NCBI RefSeq assembly: GCF_030272615.1
Contig: NC_081407.1
Coordinates: 375,203,018-375,267,017 of the forward strand
DNA: 64,000 bases
From: Cryptomeria japonica
Lineage: Eukaryota > Streptophyta > Pinopsida > Cupressales > Cupressaceae
Direction of reading: 5' to 3'
Shown here: in pieces, positions 45,612-63,577 of the stretch
How the letters are laid out: every line of letters starts with the position of its first letter
How positions within the stretch are numbered: the first letter of the stretch is position 1
The notes under the pieces: generated by a model
Databases searched by the model: none
What the model was told of the DNA's origin: nothing
What the model saw: only the letters and a program-made list of their open reading frames with translations
Translations under genes and position numbers: made by a program

Positions 45612-47800
45612 GGAAAATGAGTCTTTTACTTACCATAGGTGGTGCAGGGGATTTGCCATGCGCCTCCCAATCAAATCCACAGTGAGATCAAGAAACAGCA
45701 GCCCAGATAGTGAGGTAAACATTTGATATCGAAGATTATGCCCACCAGCATGCCGGTTATCAAGATCCAACAGTGAGATCAAGAAACAGCAGCCCAGATA
45801 GTGAGGCAAACATTTGATAACTAAGATTATGCCCACCAGCATGCCGGTTCTCAAGATCCAACACAACTTTTTCTGCTCTCAAATTTTTGTTTTAATTCCT
45901 CCAGTTTATCACGTACACCTTGATATATTTTAATTTTAATGGAAATTTGAAATACAAAGGCACCTTGATCATTATTCTGGAACTCTATATTAAAATGTTA
46001 GGATTTGAGGTATTTGGGGGTATTAACCCTTTCCTGCAGTGTTTTCTTTCTTTTTCTAAGCATCATAGAATGTAGTTGTCTCTGTTTTTTTGTGTGGATT
46101 TGAGCTGCATTTTTGTTATCTGTCTTCATGGATCTTTCCTGGTTCTTGGTGAACGATATTGAAGAAAAAATTAACATCTACACAATATTGAAGAAATTGG
46201 ATCAGAGTAAAACCATCTCATTCGATCTCAGATTATTGATTAAAAGACTCCAATGACAAACTGCTCTAATTGTGCGTCAACAGAGATAAAAATCTGTTTT
46301 GAATATTGTTCTTTATTTAGATGAAGTTTAGCTTCTCTTTGACAATGATGGATGTGGCTTTTGAACTTATAATATTTCTCTCTTGTTCAGGATACTGGTT
46401 TCCAGTTCTACCTTCATCAGTTTTTGTGAATCAGCTTATTGGTTAGAGCCCTTTTTTCCAATAAATGATAAAAGATAATAATTTCTTTAAGTAGGTCATG
46501 GTAATATAACATTTTAGTGGATTTGAGATGTTGTGATTACTTATAAATATGAAAAGTGAATCTTTTTTCATGAATTTCAATTTATATTAATAGATGCCAA
46601 GATTAGTGTTTATTCTTATAATTATTGACACTACTTTATAAAATTATTTCTATCATGTAATATCTTAGATAAAAGAAATTGAAATATATATTATTGTAAT
46701 AAAGAATCTAATTAACTCACAACACGGATAACTCAAAATTAAAGTTAGCTTCTTAAGCATTGTTAATAATGAGTATGAATAAAAAATCAATTGACAACTC
46801 ACTCATTATTAATTAATACAAAACATATTTTTCCAAGTGTCAAATTTTGAGTAATTAGTTATAGGTAATGGGGATCTAGCCCTTCTCCTTTTCTAAATTT
46901 TAGTAACAAAGTAAATAATTGTCATCCCACTTCACTACCCCCCTCACAGAAACTAGTTTTGTACATTTTTAAAAGTGAAAATATTCATGGAACCATAAAA
47001 CTTGGTGTGGTTTAAGATGGGCTCCATTTCTCCTTTTCTTGATTATATTTTCTTTTGATTAAGAAAAAATCTTGCTTATATTTCTTATTCATGACATTAT
47101 ATTTTTATGGAACTTTTGGCTCTACTTATTCTCAATCCTACTCCAAAATATAGTAATAACTTAGAATAATTTTCAAATTTTTATTGTAGTTTGTTTGATA
47201 GGTGTTTTTGAATTCAATTATATAAGTCTTTTTACATCAATGTTTTAGATCAAACTTAGTGATCCATCATTAGGATGAAGTTTGAAATTATAAGAGTTGG
47301 ATTGGAAACTTATATTATAAAATAGGCTGTAATGACAATAAAGAGAAGAGGAGACACATAAAAAGAGAGGAAACCAAGAAAAAGGGAAAAACAATCAAAT
47401 ATTTCATAATATCAACATCATAAGAGGTGTCAAAAATTGTAGGTAGTAATTTGGAATGATTCTTAAATTTTTGTAATGGTTTATTTCATAAAAAAAAATG
47501 TTTGCATGTAAGACTGAAGGTCCATTTTATTAATCATAATGCCACAATATTAATATCCATCAAGGTCTAAAAAATAGTAATTTTATACTCTTAACTCAAA
47601 ACATAATTATCACCACTAATCTTTTAAACTATTGATTTTAACTATAGATGTTAAATTTGAGCTAGAATGGAGACCGAGATGCATAATCAAAATATATTAC
47701 TCAACTTAAATAAGAGTTGATTATATGATTACCAATGCAGTTGATTATATATCTTAGGTTTAGTGATTATTATACTCATGACATGATATGATAATGTTAT
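45612..47800 (+). repeat. Left arm of a large inverted repeat
   Basis: This matches the reverse complement of 53245-54966 along its length, in colinear blocks (for example ccaccagcatgccggtt, ggatctttcctggttctt, tttgacaatgatggatg, cgagatgcataat). It differs in having a ~93-bp tandem duplication (about 45679-45862) and about 340 bp (46415-46755) missing from the other arm. It contains one copy of the recurrent core motif (47235-47284). No coding region is seen. Confidence 0.88.
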
Positions 47801-53244
<5,444 letters not shown>

Positions 53245-54966
53245 TATTATCATATCATCATGAGTATAATAATCACTAAATCTAAGATGTATAATCAATT
53301 GCAATGATAATCATATAATCAACTCCTATTTAAGTCTGACTAATATTTTTTAATTATGCATCTCGGTCTCCATTCTAGCTCAAATTTGACATCTATAGTT
53401 AAAATTAATAGTTTAAAAGATTAGCTATGAGAATTATTTTTTGAGTTAAGAGTATAAAATTACTCTTTTTTAGACCTTGATGGATATTAATATTGTGGAA
53501 TTATAATTTAATAAAATGGACCTTCAATCATACATGCAAACATTTTTTTTATGAAATAAACCATTACATAAATCTAAGAATCATTCCAAATTACTACCTA
53601 CAATTTTTTACATCTCTTATGAATGTTGATATTATGACATATTTGATTGTTTTTTCCCTTTTTCTCGGTTTCCTCTCCTTTTATGTGCCTCCTCTTCACT
53701 TTATTGTCATTACAACCTATTTTATTGTGCTAAGTTTCCAATCCAACTCTTATAATTTCAAACTTTATCCTAATGATGGATCACTAAGTTTGATCTAAAA
53801 CATTGATGTAAAAAGACTTACGTAATTGAATTCAAAAACTCCTATCAAACAAATTACAATAAAATTTGAAAATTATTCTAAATTGTTTCTACATTTTAGA
53901 GTAGGGTTGAGATTAAGTAGAGCCAAAAGTTTCATAGGTAATGAATAAGAAATACAAGAAATATTTTTTCTTAGTTAAAAGAAAATATAATCAAGAAATG
54001 AGAAATGGAGCTCATCTTAAACCACACTGACTTTTATGGTCCCATGAATATTTTCACTTTTAAAAATATACAAAATTAGTTTATGTGAGGGGAGTAGTGA
54101 AGTGGGATAAGAATTATTTACTTTATTACTAAAATTTAGAAAAGGAGAAGGACTAGATCCCCATTACCTGTAACTAATTAATTACTCAAATTTGGGAAAA
54201 TATATTTTTTTGTATTAATTAATAATGAGTGAGTTGTCAATTGATTTTTGATTCATACTCACTATTAGAACCAAGTTCCATTCACTGGACAAGAGAGAAA
54301 TATTATAATTTCAATAGCCACATCCATCATTGTCAAAGAGAAGCTAAAGTTCATCTAAATAAAGAACAATATTCAAAACAATTTTTTATCTCTATTGACG
54401 CATAGCTGAGCAGTTTGTCATTGGAGTCTTTTAATTAATAATCTGAGATTGAATGAGATGGTTTTTTAATCTTTGATATAATTTCTTCAATATTGTGTAG
54501 GTGTTGTTTACTTCTTCAATCCTTCACTAAGAACCAGGAAAGATCCATGAAGATAGATAACAAAAATGCAGCTCAAATCTACACAAAAAAACAGAGACAA
54601 AACTACATTCTATGATGTTTAGAAAAAGAAAGATAACACTCCAAGAAAGGGTTAATACTCCAAATCCTAACAATTTAATAGAGAACTCCATAATAATGAT
54701 AAAGGTGCACTTGTATTTCGAATTTCCATTAAAAACAAAATATTTCAAGGTGGACGTGATAAACTGGAGGAATTAAAACAAAAAATTGAAAGCAGAAAAA
54801 GTTGCATTGGATCTTCAGAACCGGCATGCTGGTGGGCACAATATTCGATATCAAATGTTTGCCTCACTATCTGGGCTGTTGTTTCTTGATCTCACTGTGG
54901 ATTTGATTGGGAGGCGCATGGCAAATCCCCTGCACCACCTATTGTAGGTAAACGACTCATTTTCCC
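53245..54966 (-). repeat. Right arm of the large inverted repeat
   Basis: Reverse-complement partner of 45612-47800. It holds the second arm copy of the core motif (53761-53809). The outer edge, gactcattttcc, ends the similarity. Confidence 0.88.
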
Positions 54967-55032
54967 ACTCCCCTCATGAAAAGTTGCTTCAGACTTTGAT
55001 TTGGGCGGGCGTTTAATTATTAGATAGGATGA

Positions 55033-55250
55033 GGCAAATTTGAAAAGAATATAATGCTGTGATGGACCATCGACTGTCGAGATCACCACTGTACTGACAA
55101 ATGTTGTAGGATGAGATACCATGGATGGGCATGGTTCATCCATCAATCCATCAACGGACCTTGTTAATGGAAAACGGGAGGGAGACGGATTATGGTTGGG
55201 CCCCATCGAAGACACTCGAAGAAGTCAAAGCTTCGAGTATGTTTAAGCCT
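55033..55250 (-). repeat. Dispersed repeat, copy 2
   Basis: Reverse-complement copy of 27600-27815, lying just outside the right arm of the large inverted repeat. Confidence 0.8.
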
Positions 55251-55311
55251 GACCAACAGACATGCATGCACTAATCACAAGGCCATTAAGATTATTTTTA
55301 AGCTGATAGGA

Positions 55312-55740
55312 TTTCCGTGGGGGCATTTATACCCGAAAAATTGTCAGTATCCCAGATTCTTTTAAAAACGGGAACGACAAAATGTGTTAATGGTGAAATG
55401 CGAGTTACAAGGTATTAAATGTTATTTTACATCAATCAAACAAGTTATGAGTTATTAAATTTTATTTTGCATCCATATAATTACGGGGAAAGTAGTGGAT
55501 GCATGGATAAATATGCTCCCCAAAAATTTAATGGATATGCGAGCTCCCGCTAGATTTGGCTATGCTTTGAAATACTTGCAAATTGCAATTTGCATAATAC
55601 GATAAATGTAGTGCATTTTGTGTTGAGTTGTAAGCAGTACATTTTATGTGAATTTGTCAGGCAAATTAATTTGTCATTGTGTCGATTTGGCTTCAACATT
55701 GATGGCTCATGCATCGAACACTGATACGATTTGTTGTAGT
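55312..55740 (+). repeat. Segment P, copy 1
   Basis: This begins near gtgggggcatttatacccg and includes agatttggctatgctttgaa and the sequence ending in ttggcttcaacattgatgg. Related copies are a partial one at 59905-60052 and a longer one at 62640-63115. Confidence 0.75.
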
Positions 55741-57081
55741 GTTGGGTTTCTTCATCTAAGCAGCTTGATCTAGAGAAGGTTTTCTGGCAAGAGAATTATA
55801 TTGCTGCTTTTGGTGTGGCATGGTTGCTTTCTTGGCACAACAAATATGATTGTTCTCGCTCCTTTAAGAACCGCCATTACAAAAAGTTGCCTATGTATTG
55901 TGTGATCATGTTCATTCTTAAGTCCAGACAATAGAAACGGGTCGTAATCGAGTATTTTCCCTTCATTTTGTATGCTTTGTGGTTTCTTTCACAATGTTTT
56001 TTGGTGATGCTTTCAAGAGTTATTTAGGATTCGTATGATTAGGTTGATGCCACCTATGAAAAATATGAAACATATATCGTACCAGAGGGGTTTGGAGTTT
56101 AAAAGGGCTTTATTTGCTTGTTATGGGCTTTTCCTTTAAAGTTCAGTTTCTTTGAGTTGGGTGTGCAACAGGTTTAATATTTGCTTGCCTGTATTTTGGT
56201 AGTTGTAGATAATATTGTGATTTCTGTCTCCACGTTTAAGAAATTATAGAATTGTGCATAAGGGTGAAGAATAGTATTGCTACATTTTTAACTTCCTTCA
56301 TTGAAAAATCCACAAGAGCTATGGCCTACAAATGTCGACTTTCTTTCTTTATGATAGATTGCATCGATAGCTCTTCCCAATCTAGGTAAGGGCGATAAGG
56401 TAATGGACACGACCAAATAGCTTTCAACCCTAGGAACTGGCTCTTCGACTAGCCCACATCATCACCTTTAATTTATCGGGGCCACCCACCTCTTGGAATG
56501 AATCGATCAGGAGAGGGACGGCTTGTGAAGTAGAGGATGGATTCCTCCCTTATTCCTGCCTCGCCAAGTATGAGCTGCCCCTCCCTCTATTCAATAATGT
56601 CGATAGGGTCCCTTTCTCATCATTGTTTCTTCTAATCATATTGAAACACCTCTCCAGAAATTTGAACCAACATTAAAAAAACCTTTAACAGTGAAACCCC
56701 ATTTTTGTGCACTATTAGAATACATTGATGAAACATTTCACTATGAGAAAGTATTTATTTTTTAAACTTTTAAAAATCAAAATATGGCAAAATGGTTTCA
56801 ACCAAAGTAAAAAATTACCTTGATGCATTTCCTCAAAGCATAATCACATAGATTGTCATGTAGTAAGATGCATAGTGTTTAAACTATGGAGAGGAATTTT
56901 TGAAGTTTAAAATATGAGGATTGCCTCAAACTAAATGCTATAAGAACATAATAATAATTATTATTCTTATAAGGAAATGAACCCAAAATATAATAACTAA
57001 GCACCTTGCACCCGTTACCGTGAATCAGGAAAATTAAATGGAAATTAAACCTTACCAATATGATCAATATTGAATTTATGG
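55741..57081. other. Spacer with a GC-balanced block
   Basis: No gene is visible. About 56330-56620 is noticeably less AT-rich than its surroundings. Its style recalls plant mitochondrial intergenic DNA, but no organelle gene could be recognised in it. Confidence 0.35.
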
Positions 57082-57304
57082 TATTGATTGGTTTTCCCCA
57101 CCAACTGCTACCAGAAAAAAGAGCCTAATGATAATTGAAAAAATATGCATTTTATCAAGTCATTTCTTAGCCAAACATGCGATTATCAGCAAGCCTGCAT
57201 CTTTAGTTTTCATTTTATATTCCATAATGTTTATAAGACTATGACAGAATATCCATCTAGATATAGATACATTTTTGTGGCCTCTCCTAGCATTATCCTC
57301 CTTG

Positions 57305-57580
57305 TATACTAGTTTGTTTTTCTGGATTCGATTGTGTGTATTTTTTTCCCATCAACGTTTCGAATCACACTCCGTGATTCATCATCAGGATGAAAAGAAT
57401 TCCAAAGATATGAAATATCATATCTTCCGTGATTCATCTTTCATATCTTTGGAATTATTTTCATCCTGATGATGAATCACAGAGTGTGATTCAAAATGTT
57501 GATGGGAAAAAAATACACACAATCGAATCCAGAAAAACAAACTAGTATACAATATGGATTGTGGAAATCTCATAGCTTTA
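57305..57580. mobile_element. Hairpin insertion with a 13-bp flanking duplication
   Basis: An insertion of 276 bp in segment Q, bracketed by attatcctccttg at 57292-57304 and 57581-57593. The uninterrupted copies of Q at about 58233 and 60189 show the empty site. Two 112-bp arms (57302-57413 and 57441-57552, overlapping the duplication by a few bases) are reverse complements with 4 mismatches around a 27-bp loop. A 28-bp single-copy tail follows the right arm. Each arm contains the ~45-bp core also found at 47235 and 53761. Duplications of 13 bp are more typical of retroposition than of most DNA transposons. Confidence 0.8.
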
Positions 57581-58392
57581 ATTATCCTCCTTGTCTGAAA
57601 ATAGCACAATAGGTTTGCAGACAGTCATATATCTATCTATCTATCTATATATATCTGTGTGTATGTATTTATGTATACGTATATATAAATATATCTACTT
57701 ATGTTTATATAAACTTATGCATATATCCATATATACATACGTGCTTGTGCATCGATATATCCATGTCCATACATACATATCCATGTATATGTGCATGTAT
57801 ATATATACATACATATTTATGTTTCTAAATACACATGCATATGGATCTCTATGTCTGTGCATGCAAATATATAGCTTTGTATATATATATATATAAATAT
57901 TTGTTAATTAAAATAGATTATGTATTTAAAGTTGGAGACAAGCTTAATTGCTTCTTACAATTTGATTAATAAACTTAAAGTTGTTGAAATTATTTGCTAT
58001 AGCTAGATAGCTGGAATATTCCAAAGCATAGAGATGCAATTACGTCACAAATCTATTATGTAATGATACCCATTTTTCCTTAGAGTAACTGTTTGATTGG
58101 TTGAATCTTGATAAATATTCATTCGATAATAGTATGGCACTCGCAAACTAAATTAATAGTAAATTAGAATAGATGATGTTTTATATTCAGCTTTTGTGAG
58201 TTCACTTGACACAAAGCTTAAGCCTCTCCTAACATTATCCTCCTTGTCTGAAAATAGCACAATAGGTCTACAGACAGTCATATATATATATATCTGTGTG
58301 CATGTATTTATGTATACGTATATATAAATATATCTTCTTATTTATATATATACTTATGCATATATTCGTATATACATGTGTGCTTGTGCATT

Positions 58393-59407
58393 TGGGTGAA
58401 CTCATAATAATGGTTCCCAGTTTTTTGCCACTTTTGACACTGAGATAAACATTTTTAAAATAATCTTCAACTCTCGACAACTATAACTTTTAAAATATTA
58501 ATAATTTGAAGATGATGTAAATTAGTTATTTGTATCATTTTGTCTATAGATTATATATATATATTTTTTCCAAATTTTTTGAAGATTTTGTTTTAAATTT
58601 TTCCATCTCCCTCGAAAAGTAGTTTATTTTTTAATAGTGATGTGCCTCCTGAAACGCATAATTCTTTTTTCTATAAATGATAAAAACTCAATTCTTTCGA
58701 ATTTTGTTTTTAACATCAATATCCAAGGATTATTGTTGATTTGATAGTGATATGTTGAATATTTTTTATTTTATTAAGTTTTGAAGTCTGACTAATTATA
58801 TTTTAGACATAGGTGTACGTTTGAACACATAACTTGTTTTATTATCTATATATATTAATAAATTCATTTTTTTTTGGTTAGAAAGAAGACATCAATACCT
58901 AGGGCATATATATTTTTCAGAATTTTTTTGAATTAGTTTACTATTTTTCCCAATGCGTTGAACAGAGAAATTCATGTCTGGTGAAAAACAAGTTCATAAT
59001 AAACTCAATATGTAATAAAATCATAGTCATTGGAAATATTTCTTCGACTACCATAATACATTTTGGGTTCTCAAGATCATTCCATTTTAGCCTTCAACAA
59101 GAGGTTTGAAGGCCAAACATCTACTAAAAATTGTAGAAAGTTCAAGAGAAGTGTAAAAAAAGGGGTTCTAACAAAGGGGGGTTCGAGAAAACCCCCCCAA
59201 TATAATTAAAAATCGACATAAAAAAGCGTTTAAAGGTGGTTCAATTGAAAGAGGGGGTTTGAGCGAAGTGGGGGAGTTCGAGCGAACCCCAAAGGGTAGT
59301 TCATTCGAACACCCCCACTTTGATCGAACCCCCTCTAAATTTTTTTTCCTACCATCGCATTTTTCCTTCGTGGGTGAAAGTGGGAACCATTATTGTGAAC
59401 TCACCCA
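58393..59407. mobile_element. 1-kb element with 27-bp terminal inverted repeats
   Basis: The ends 58393-58419 and 59381-59407 are inverted repeats matching at 24 of 27 positions (tgggtga...aataatggttccca). The element interrupts segment R at gtgca|tctatatatcc, which is continuous in the R copies at about 57744 and 62305. No protein domain is seen inside, so it would be non-autonomous. The target duplication is short or absent (3 bp at most), and the superfamily cannot be assigned. Confidence 0.72.
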
Positions 59408-60233
59408 TCTATATATCCATGTCCATACATACATATCCATGTATATGTGCATGTATTTATATACATACATATTTATGTTTCTACATACACATGCATATGG
59501 ATCTCTATGTCTGTGCATGCAAATATATAGCTTTGTATATATATAAATATATTTGTTCATTGAAATGGATTATATATTTAAAGTTGGAGACAAGCTTAAC
59601 TGCTTCTTACAATTTGATTAATGAACTTAAAGTTGTTGAAATTATTCACTATAGCTAGATAGCTGGAATATTCCAAAGCATAGAGATGCAATTACAAGTT
59701 TTGTCACAAATCTATTATTTAATGATATCCATTTGTTCTTAGAGTAACTGTTTGATTGGTTGAATCTTGATAAATATTCGTTCGATAATAGTATGGCACT
59801 TGCAAACTAAAGTAATAGTAAATTAGAATAGATGATGTTTTATATTCAAATTTTGTGAGTTCACTTAACACAAAGCTTAAGCCTCTATCATGAACGACTT
59901 TTCGTGGGGGCATTTATGCCCGGAAAATTGTCAGTATCCCGAAATTTTTTTAAAAATGGGAATGACAAAATTTGTTAATGGTGAAATGCGAGTTACGAGG
60001 TATTCAATGTTATTTTACATCAATCAAATGAGTTACATGGTATTAAATGTTATTTTATCAAGTCATTTCTTGGCCAAACACAGGATTATCAGCAAGCCTG
60101 CATCTTTAGTTTTCATTTTATATTCCATAATGTTTATAATGGCAAAATATCCATCTAGATATAGATACATTTTCATGGCCTCTCCTAACTTTATCCTCCT
60201 TGTCCAAAAATAACACAATAGGTCTACAGACAG

Positions 60234-60273
<40 letters not shown>

Positions 60274-60836
60274 GTGTGTGTATGTATTTATGTATACGTA
60301 TATATAAATATATCTATTTATGTGTATATATACTTATGCATATATCCGTATATACATACCTGCTTGTGCACCTATATATCCATGTATATGTACAAATATA
60401 TATATAAATACATATTTATGTTTCTACATACACATGCATATGGATCTCTATGTCTGTGCATGCAAATATATAGCTTTGTATATATATATAAATATATTTG
60501 TTCATTAAAATGGATTATATATTTAAGGTTGGAGACAAGCTTAACTTCTTCTTACAATTTGATTAATAAACTTAAAGTTGTTGAAATTCTTCACTATACC
60601 TAGATAGGTGGAATATTCCAAAGCATAGAGATGCAATTACAAGTTCTGTCACAAATCTATTATTTATTGATAGCCATTTGTTCTTAAAGTAACTGTTTGA
60701 TTGGTTGAATCTTGATAAATATTCGTTCGATAATAGTATGGCACTTGCAAACTAAAGTAATAGTAAATTAGAATAGATGATGTTTTATATTCAGATTTTG
60801 TGAGTTCACTTGACACAAAGATTAAGCCTCTATCAT

Positions 60837-61249
60837 GAGGAAAACTGATTAAACCATATTTCAAATTTTATATATTTACCTCATCTCCAAAAGATATGAT
60901 GGGTATCACTGGAAACTCAATGTTTCAATTGTGCTCAAAGTTTCAGTATAGAAAACCTCATGAACAAAACGAATTAAGTGAAATGTATTTGTTTTGAAAT
61001 CTCTCCATATTTGATTGTTGCCACCCATTGTAAAATGCCCTATTGTTTATTGTCCATCTCAATAAATGACTGGGAAATTTAATCATCTTTATTGAATTTT
61101 ATTGCAATGGGTTGTATAATTATACTTGGAGCCTAGCTCGACTACTCCTTGCATTCAAGTTAATTACGATTGGTGCATAACAAGTAGGTTTTAATAGTTT
61201 CCTTCGGTTAGCCTGCTGTTGCCTAGCATCTACTTTGCAGTTTTCGCCA
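60837..61249. other. Spacer
   Basis: No gene or clear repeat is seen. Confidence 0.4.
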
Positions 61250-61838
61250 ACTAGGCAGATTTAGAAACTAAAGAACCAACTTCCCTAATTGTTTTGTATT
61301 CATTGCCTCCTTTTTTACTTAGATAGCTAGATTTTAAAACTGAAGATTCAACTTTGCTCATAATTTTGTGTCTCTTGCCTCCGGCTGTTTTCTTGCTTGT
61401 CTTGGTTGTGACCCCTTTTCTTGGGCCTAGAAGGTGAATTTTAAAACTGAACAACTAGCTCAACTAATAGTTTTTTGTTTATTGCCAATCGTCTTTGGAT
61501 CAAGTAGACAGAGTTAAGAACTAAGAACCAACTTAGCTGATAAGCTTGTATTTTTTACCTCTATTTTTTTCTCAAGTAGGTAGATTTAAAAATAAAAAAA
61601 CACCTTGGTTGATTATTTTGTATTTGTTGCCTCTTTTTGGGGCCAACTAGGTGGATTTAAAAAACTAAACAACCTTCTTGCCTAATACTTTTGTGCTTGT
61701 TACGGAGTTAAAAACTGAGAACCAACTTAGCTGATAAGTTTGTATTTTTTACCTCTAATTTTTTGTCAAGTAGGTAGATTTAAAAATTAAAAAACTAAAC
61801 AGCCATCTTGCCTAATACTTTTGTGCTTGTTATTTGCT
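61250..61838 (+). repeat. Degenerate minisatellite, about 8 units
   Basis: Units of about 50-105 bp, mostly 70-75, are built on agatttaaaaactaaagaa, then caacttagctgataattttg and ttgcctcttttttggcaag-like words. Starts are near 61256, 61330, 61435, 61510, 61581, 61655, 61705 and 61777. Confidence 0.8.
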
Positions 61839-61935
61839 TTTCTAACTGAGAGATAATGAAAAGAACACTTGCGGTTTTTTTTTGTGTATGGCCAATTAAC
61901 CGTTGATGCATCATTCTAATTTGATTTGAATTTAT

Positions 61936-63115
61936 CATATTGATTGGTTTTCCCCACCACCTGCTACCAAAAAAAGACAACCTAGTCATAATTGAAAAAA
62001 AGTGCATTCGTTGAAATCATTTCTTAGCAAAACACAAGATTATTAGCTACCCTAAACCTTTACTTTTGATTTTATATTTCATAATGTTTATATGACAATG
62101 ACAGAATATTAATCTAGATATAGATACGTTTTGTGGCCTCTCCTGACATTATCCTCCTCATCCTAAAATAGTAGAATAGGTCTGTAGCCAGTCATATATA
62201 TATATATTTGTGTGTCTATGCATTTATGTATACGTATATATAAATATATCTATTTATGTTTGTATATGCTTATGCATATATCCATATATACATACATGCT
62301 TGTCCATCTATATATCCATGTACATACATACATATCTATGTATATGTATATGTATATATACATACATATTTATATTTCTACATATAGATGCATATAGATT
62401 TTTATGCCTGTGCATGCAAATATATAGTTTTATGCTTATGCATATATCCATATATACATACATGCTTGTGCATCTATATATCCATGTACATACATACATA
62501 TCTATGTATATGTATATGTATATATATACATACATATTTATGTTTCTACATACAGATGCATATGGATTTCTATGTCTGTGCATGCAGATATATAGCTATA
62601 TATATATATATATATAAATATACCTATATCTATTAGCTTTAGTGGGGGCATTTATGCCCAGAAAATTGTCCTTATTCCAGTTTTTTTTTCCTAATGGGGA
62701 ACAACAAATTTGTTAGCAGTGACCTTATGAAAATGTGATTTACAACTTGTTCATGAGTAATAAATAAATTGTGGTTAAAGCAGTGGATGCACGACAAAAT
62801 GTGTTGCTTGAAAATTCCTTACGTACACGGGCTTCTGCTAGATTTGGCTATGCTTTCAAATACTTGCAAAAGGGAATTTCCATACTCTAATTAAATGTAG
62901 TCCACTCCTTCATGGTCATTTGATTTTCTCTCAGTTGCCTGCTCCCACAAGAAAGACATCATTCCATTTCCCTAATTTATTAAATTGTGCTAAGTTGTAA
63001 GTAGTACATTCTATGTGAATTTCCAGCAAAATTAATTTGACATTATTCTTGATTTGGCTTGAACATTGATGGGTCATGCGTTGAACATTGATACAATTTG
63101 CCCTGCCTGTACTTC
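61936..63115 (+). repeat. Further Q-R-P segment copies
   Basis: Q lies at about 61936-62190, R at about 62191-62605 (with its own internal duplication of the gcttgtgcatctatatatcc block) and P at about 62640-63115, in the same direction as the array at 57082-60836. Confidence 0.8.
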
Positions 63116-63262
63116 AGCTTTGTTGGTTGCTCTGTTTAGTTTTCGTAGATAAAATATATTTCTTTGGAATTGTGGGTTTCAAATTGATTTTTTAATGTAA
63201 GAAAAAATGTTCACAACTTCACACTTATTAGAATATGTCAAAGTTGTGAGTCTTTTTTCAAA

Positions 63263-63577
63263 AGGTTACTAAAGAAGCAACTTAACTCATAATTTTGTGT
63301 CTGTTGCCTCCAGTTGTCTTTACACTTTTTCTAATTATGACCCCTTTTCTTGGGCCTAGTAGGCAAACTTTAAAACTGAAGAACTAGCTCAACTGAAAGT
63401 TTTGCATTTATTGTCAAGCTTATTTGGGTCAACTAGGCGAAGTTAAAAACTAAGAAGCAACTTAGCTGATAGGTTTGTATTTTTCACCTCTATTTTTTTG
63501 TCAAGTAGGCAAATTTCAAAATTAAAAAGCCACCTTGCTTGATAATTTTGTGTTTGTTACCTCTTTTTTGGGCTGCC
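63263..63577 (+). repeat. Degenerate minisatellite, second block of about 4 units
   Basis: It matches the internal units of 61330-61650 in the same order, including the longer unit with ccccttttcttgggcctag. It is therefore a block duplication of the first array, not independent growth. Confidence 0.8.

Larger units (their letters stand above)
57082..60836 (+). repeat. Tandem array of segments Q, R and S, with two insertions
   Basis: Q (ttttccccacca ... gcctctcctaacattatcctccttg) occurs at 57082-57304, as its end only at 58223-58280, and partially at 60053-60230. R (TATA/CATA-rich, with gcttgtgcatctatatatcc and gcatatggatctctatgtct) occurs at about 57594-57900, 58281-59545 (interrupted) and 60231-60490. 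S (agttggagacaagcttaa ... ttcacttgacacaaag) occurs at 57901-58226, 59546-59887 and 60491-60836. All copies are in the same direction. Frames in R encode only Tyr/Ile/Cys-rich peptides and are not genes. Confidence 0.85.

Noticed and set aside
57591-57896. Tyr/Ile/Cys-rich frames in segment R (also at 59259-59658, 60274-60603 and 62210-62636)
   Set aside because: They translate TATA/CATA-type simple sequence; similarity between copies follows from the DNA repeats.
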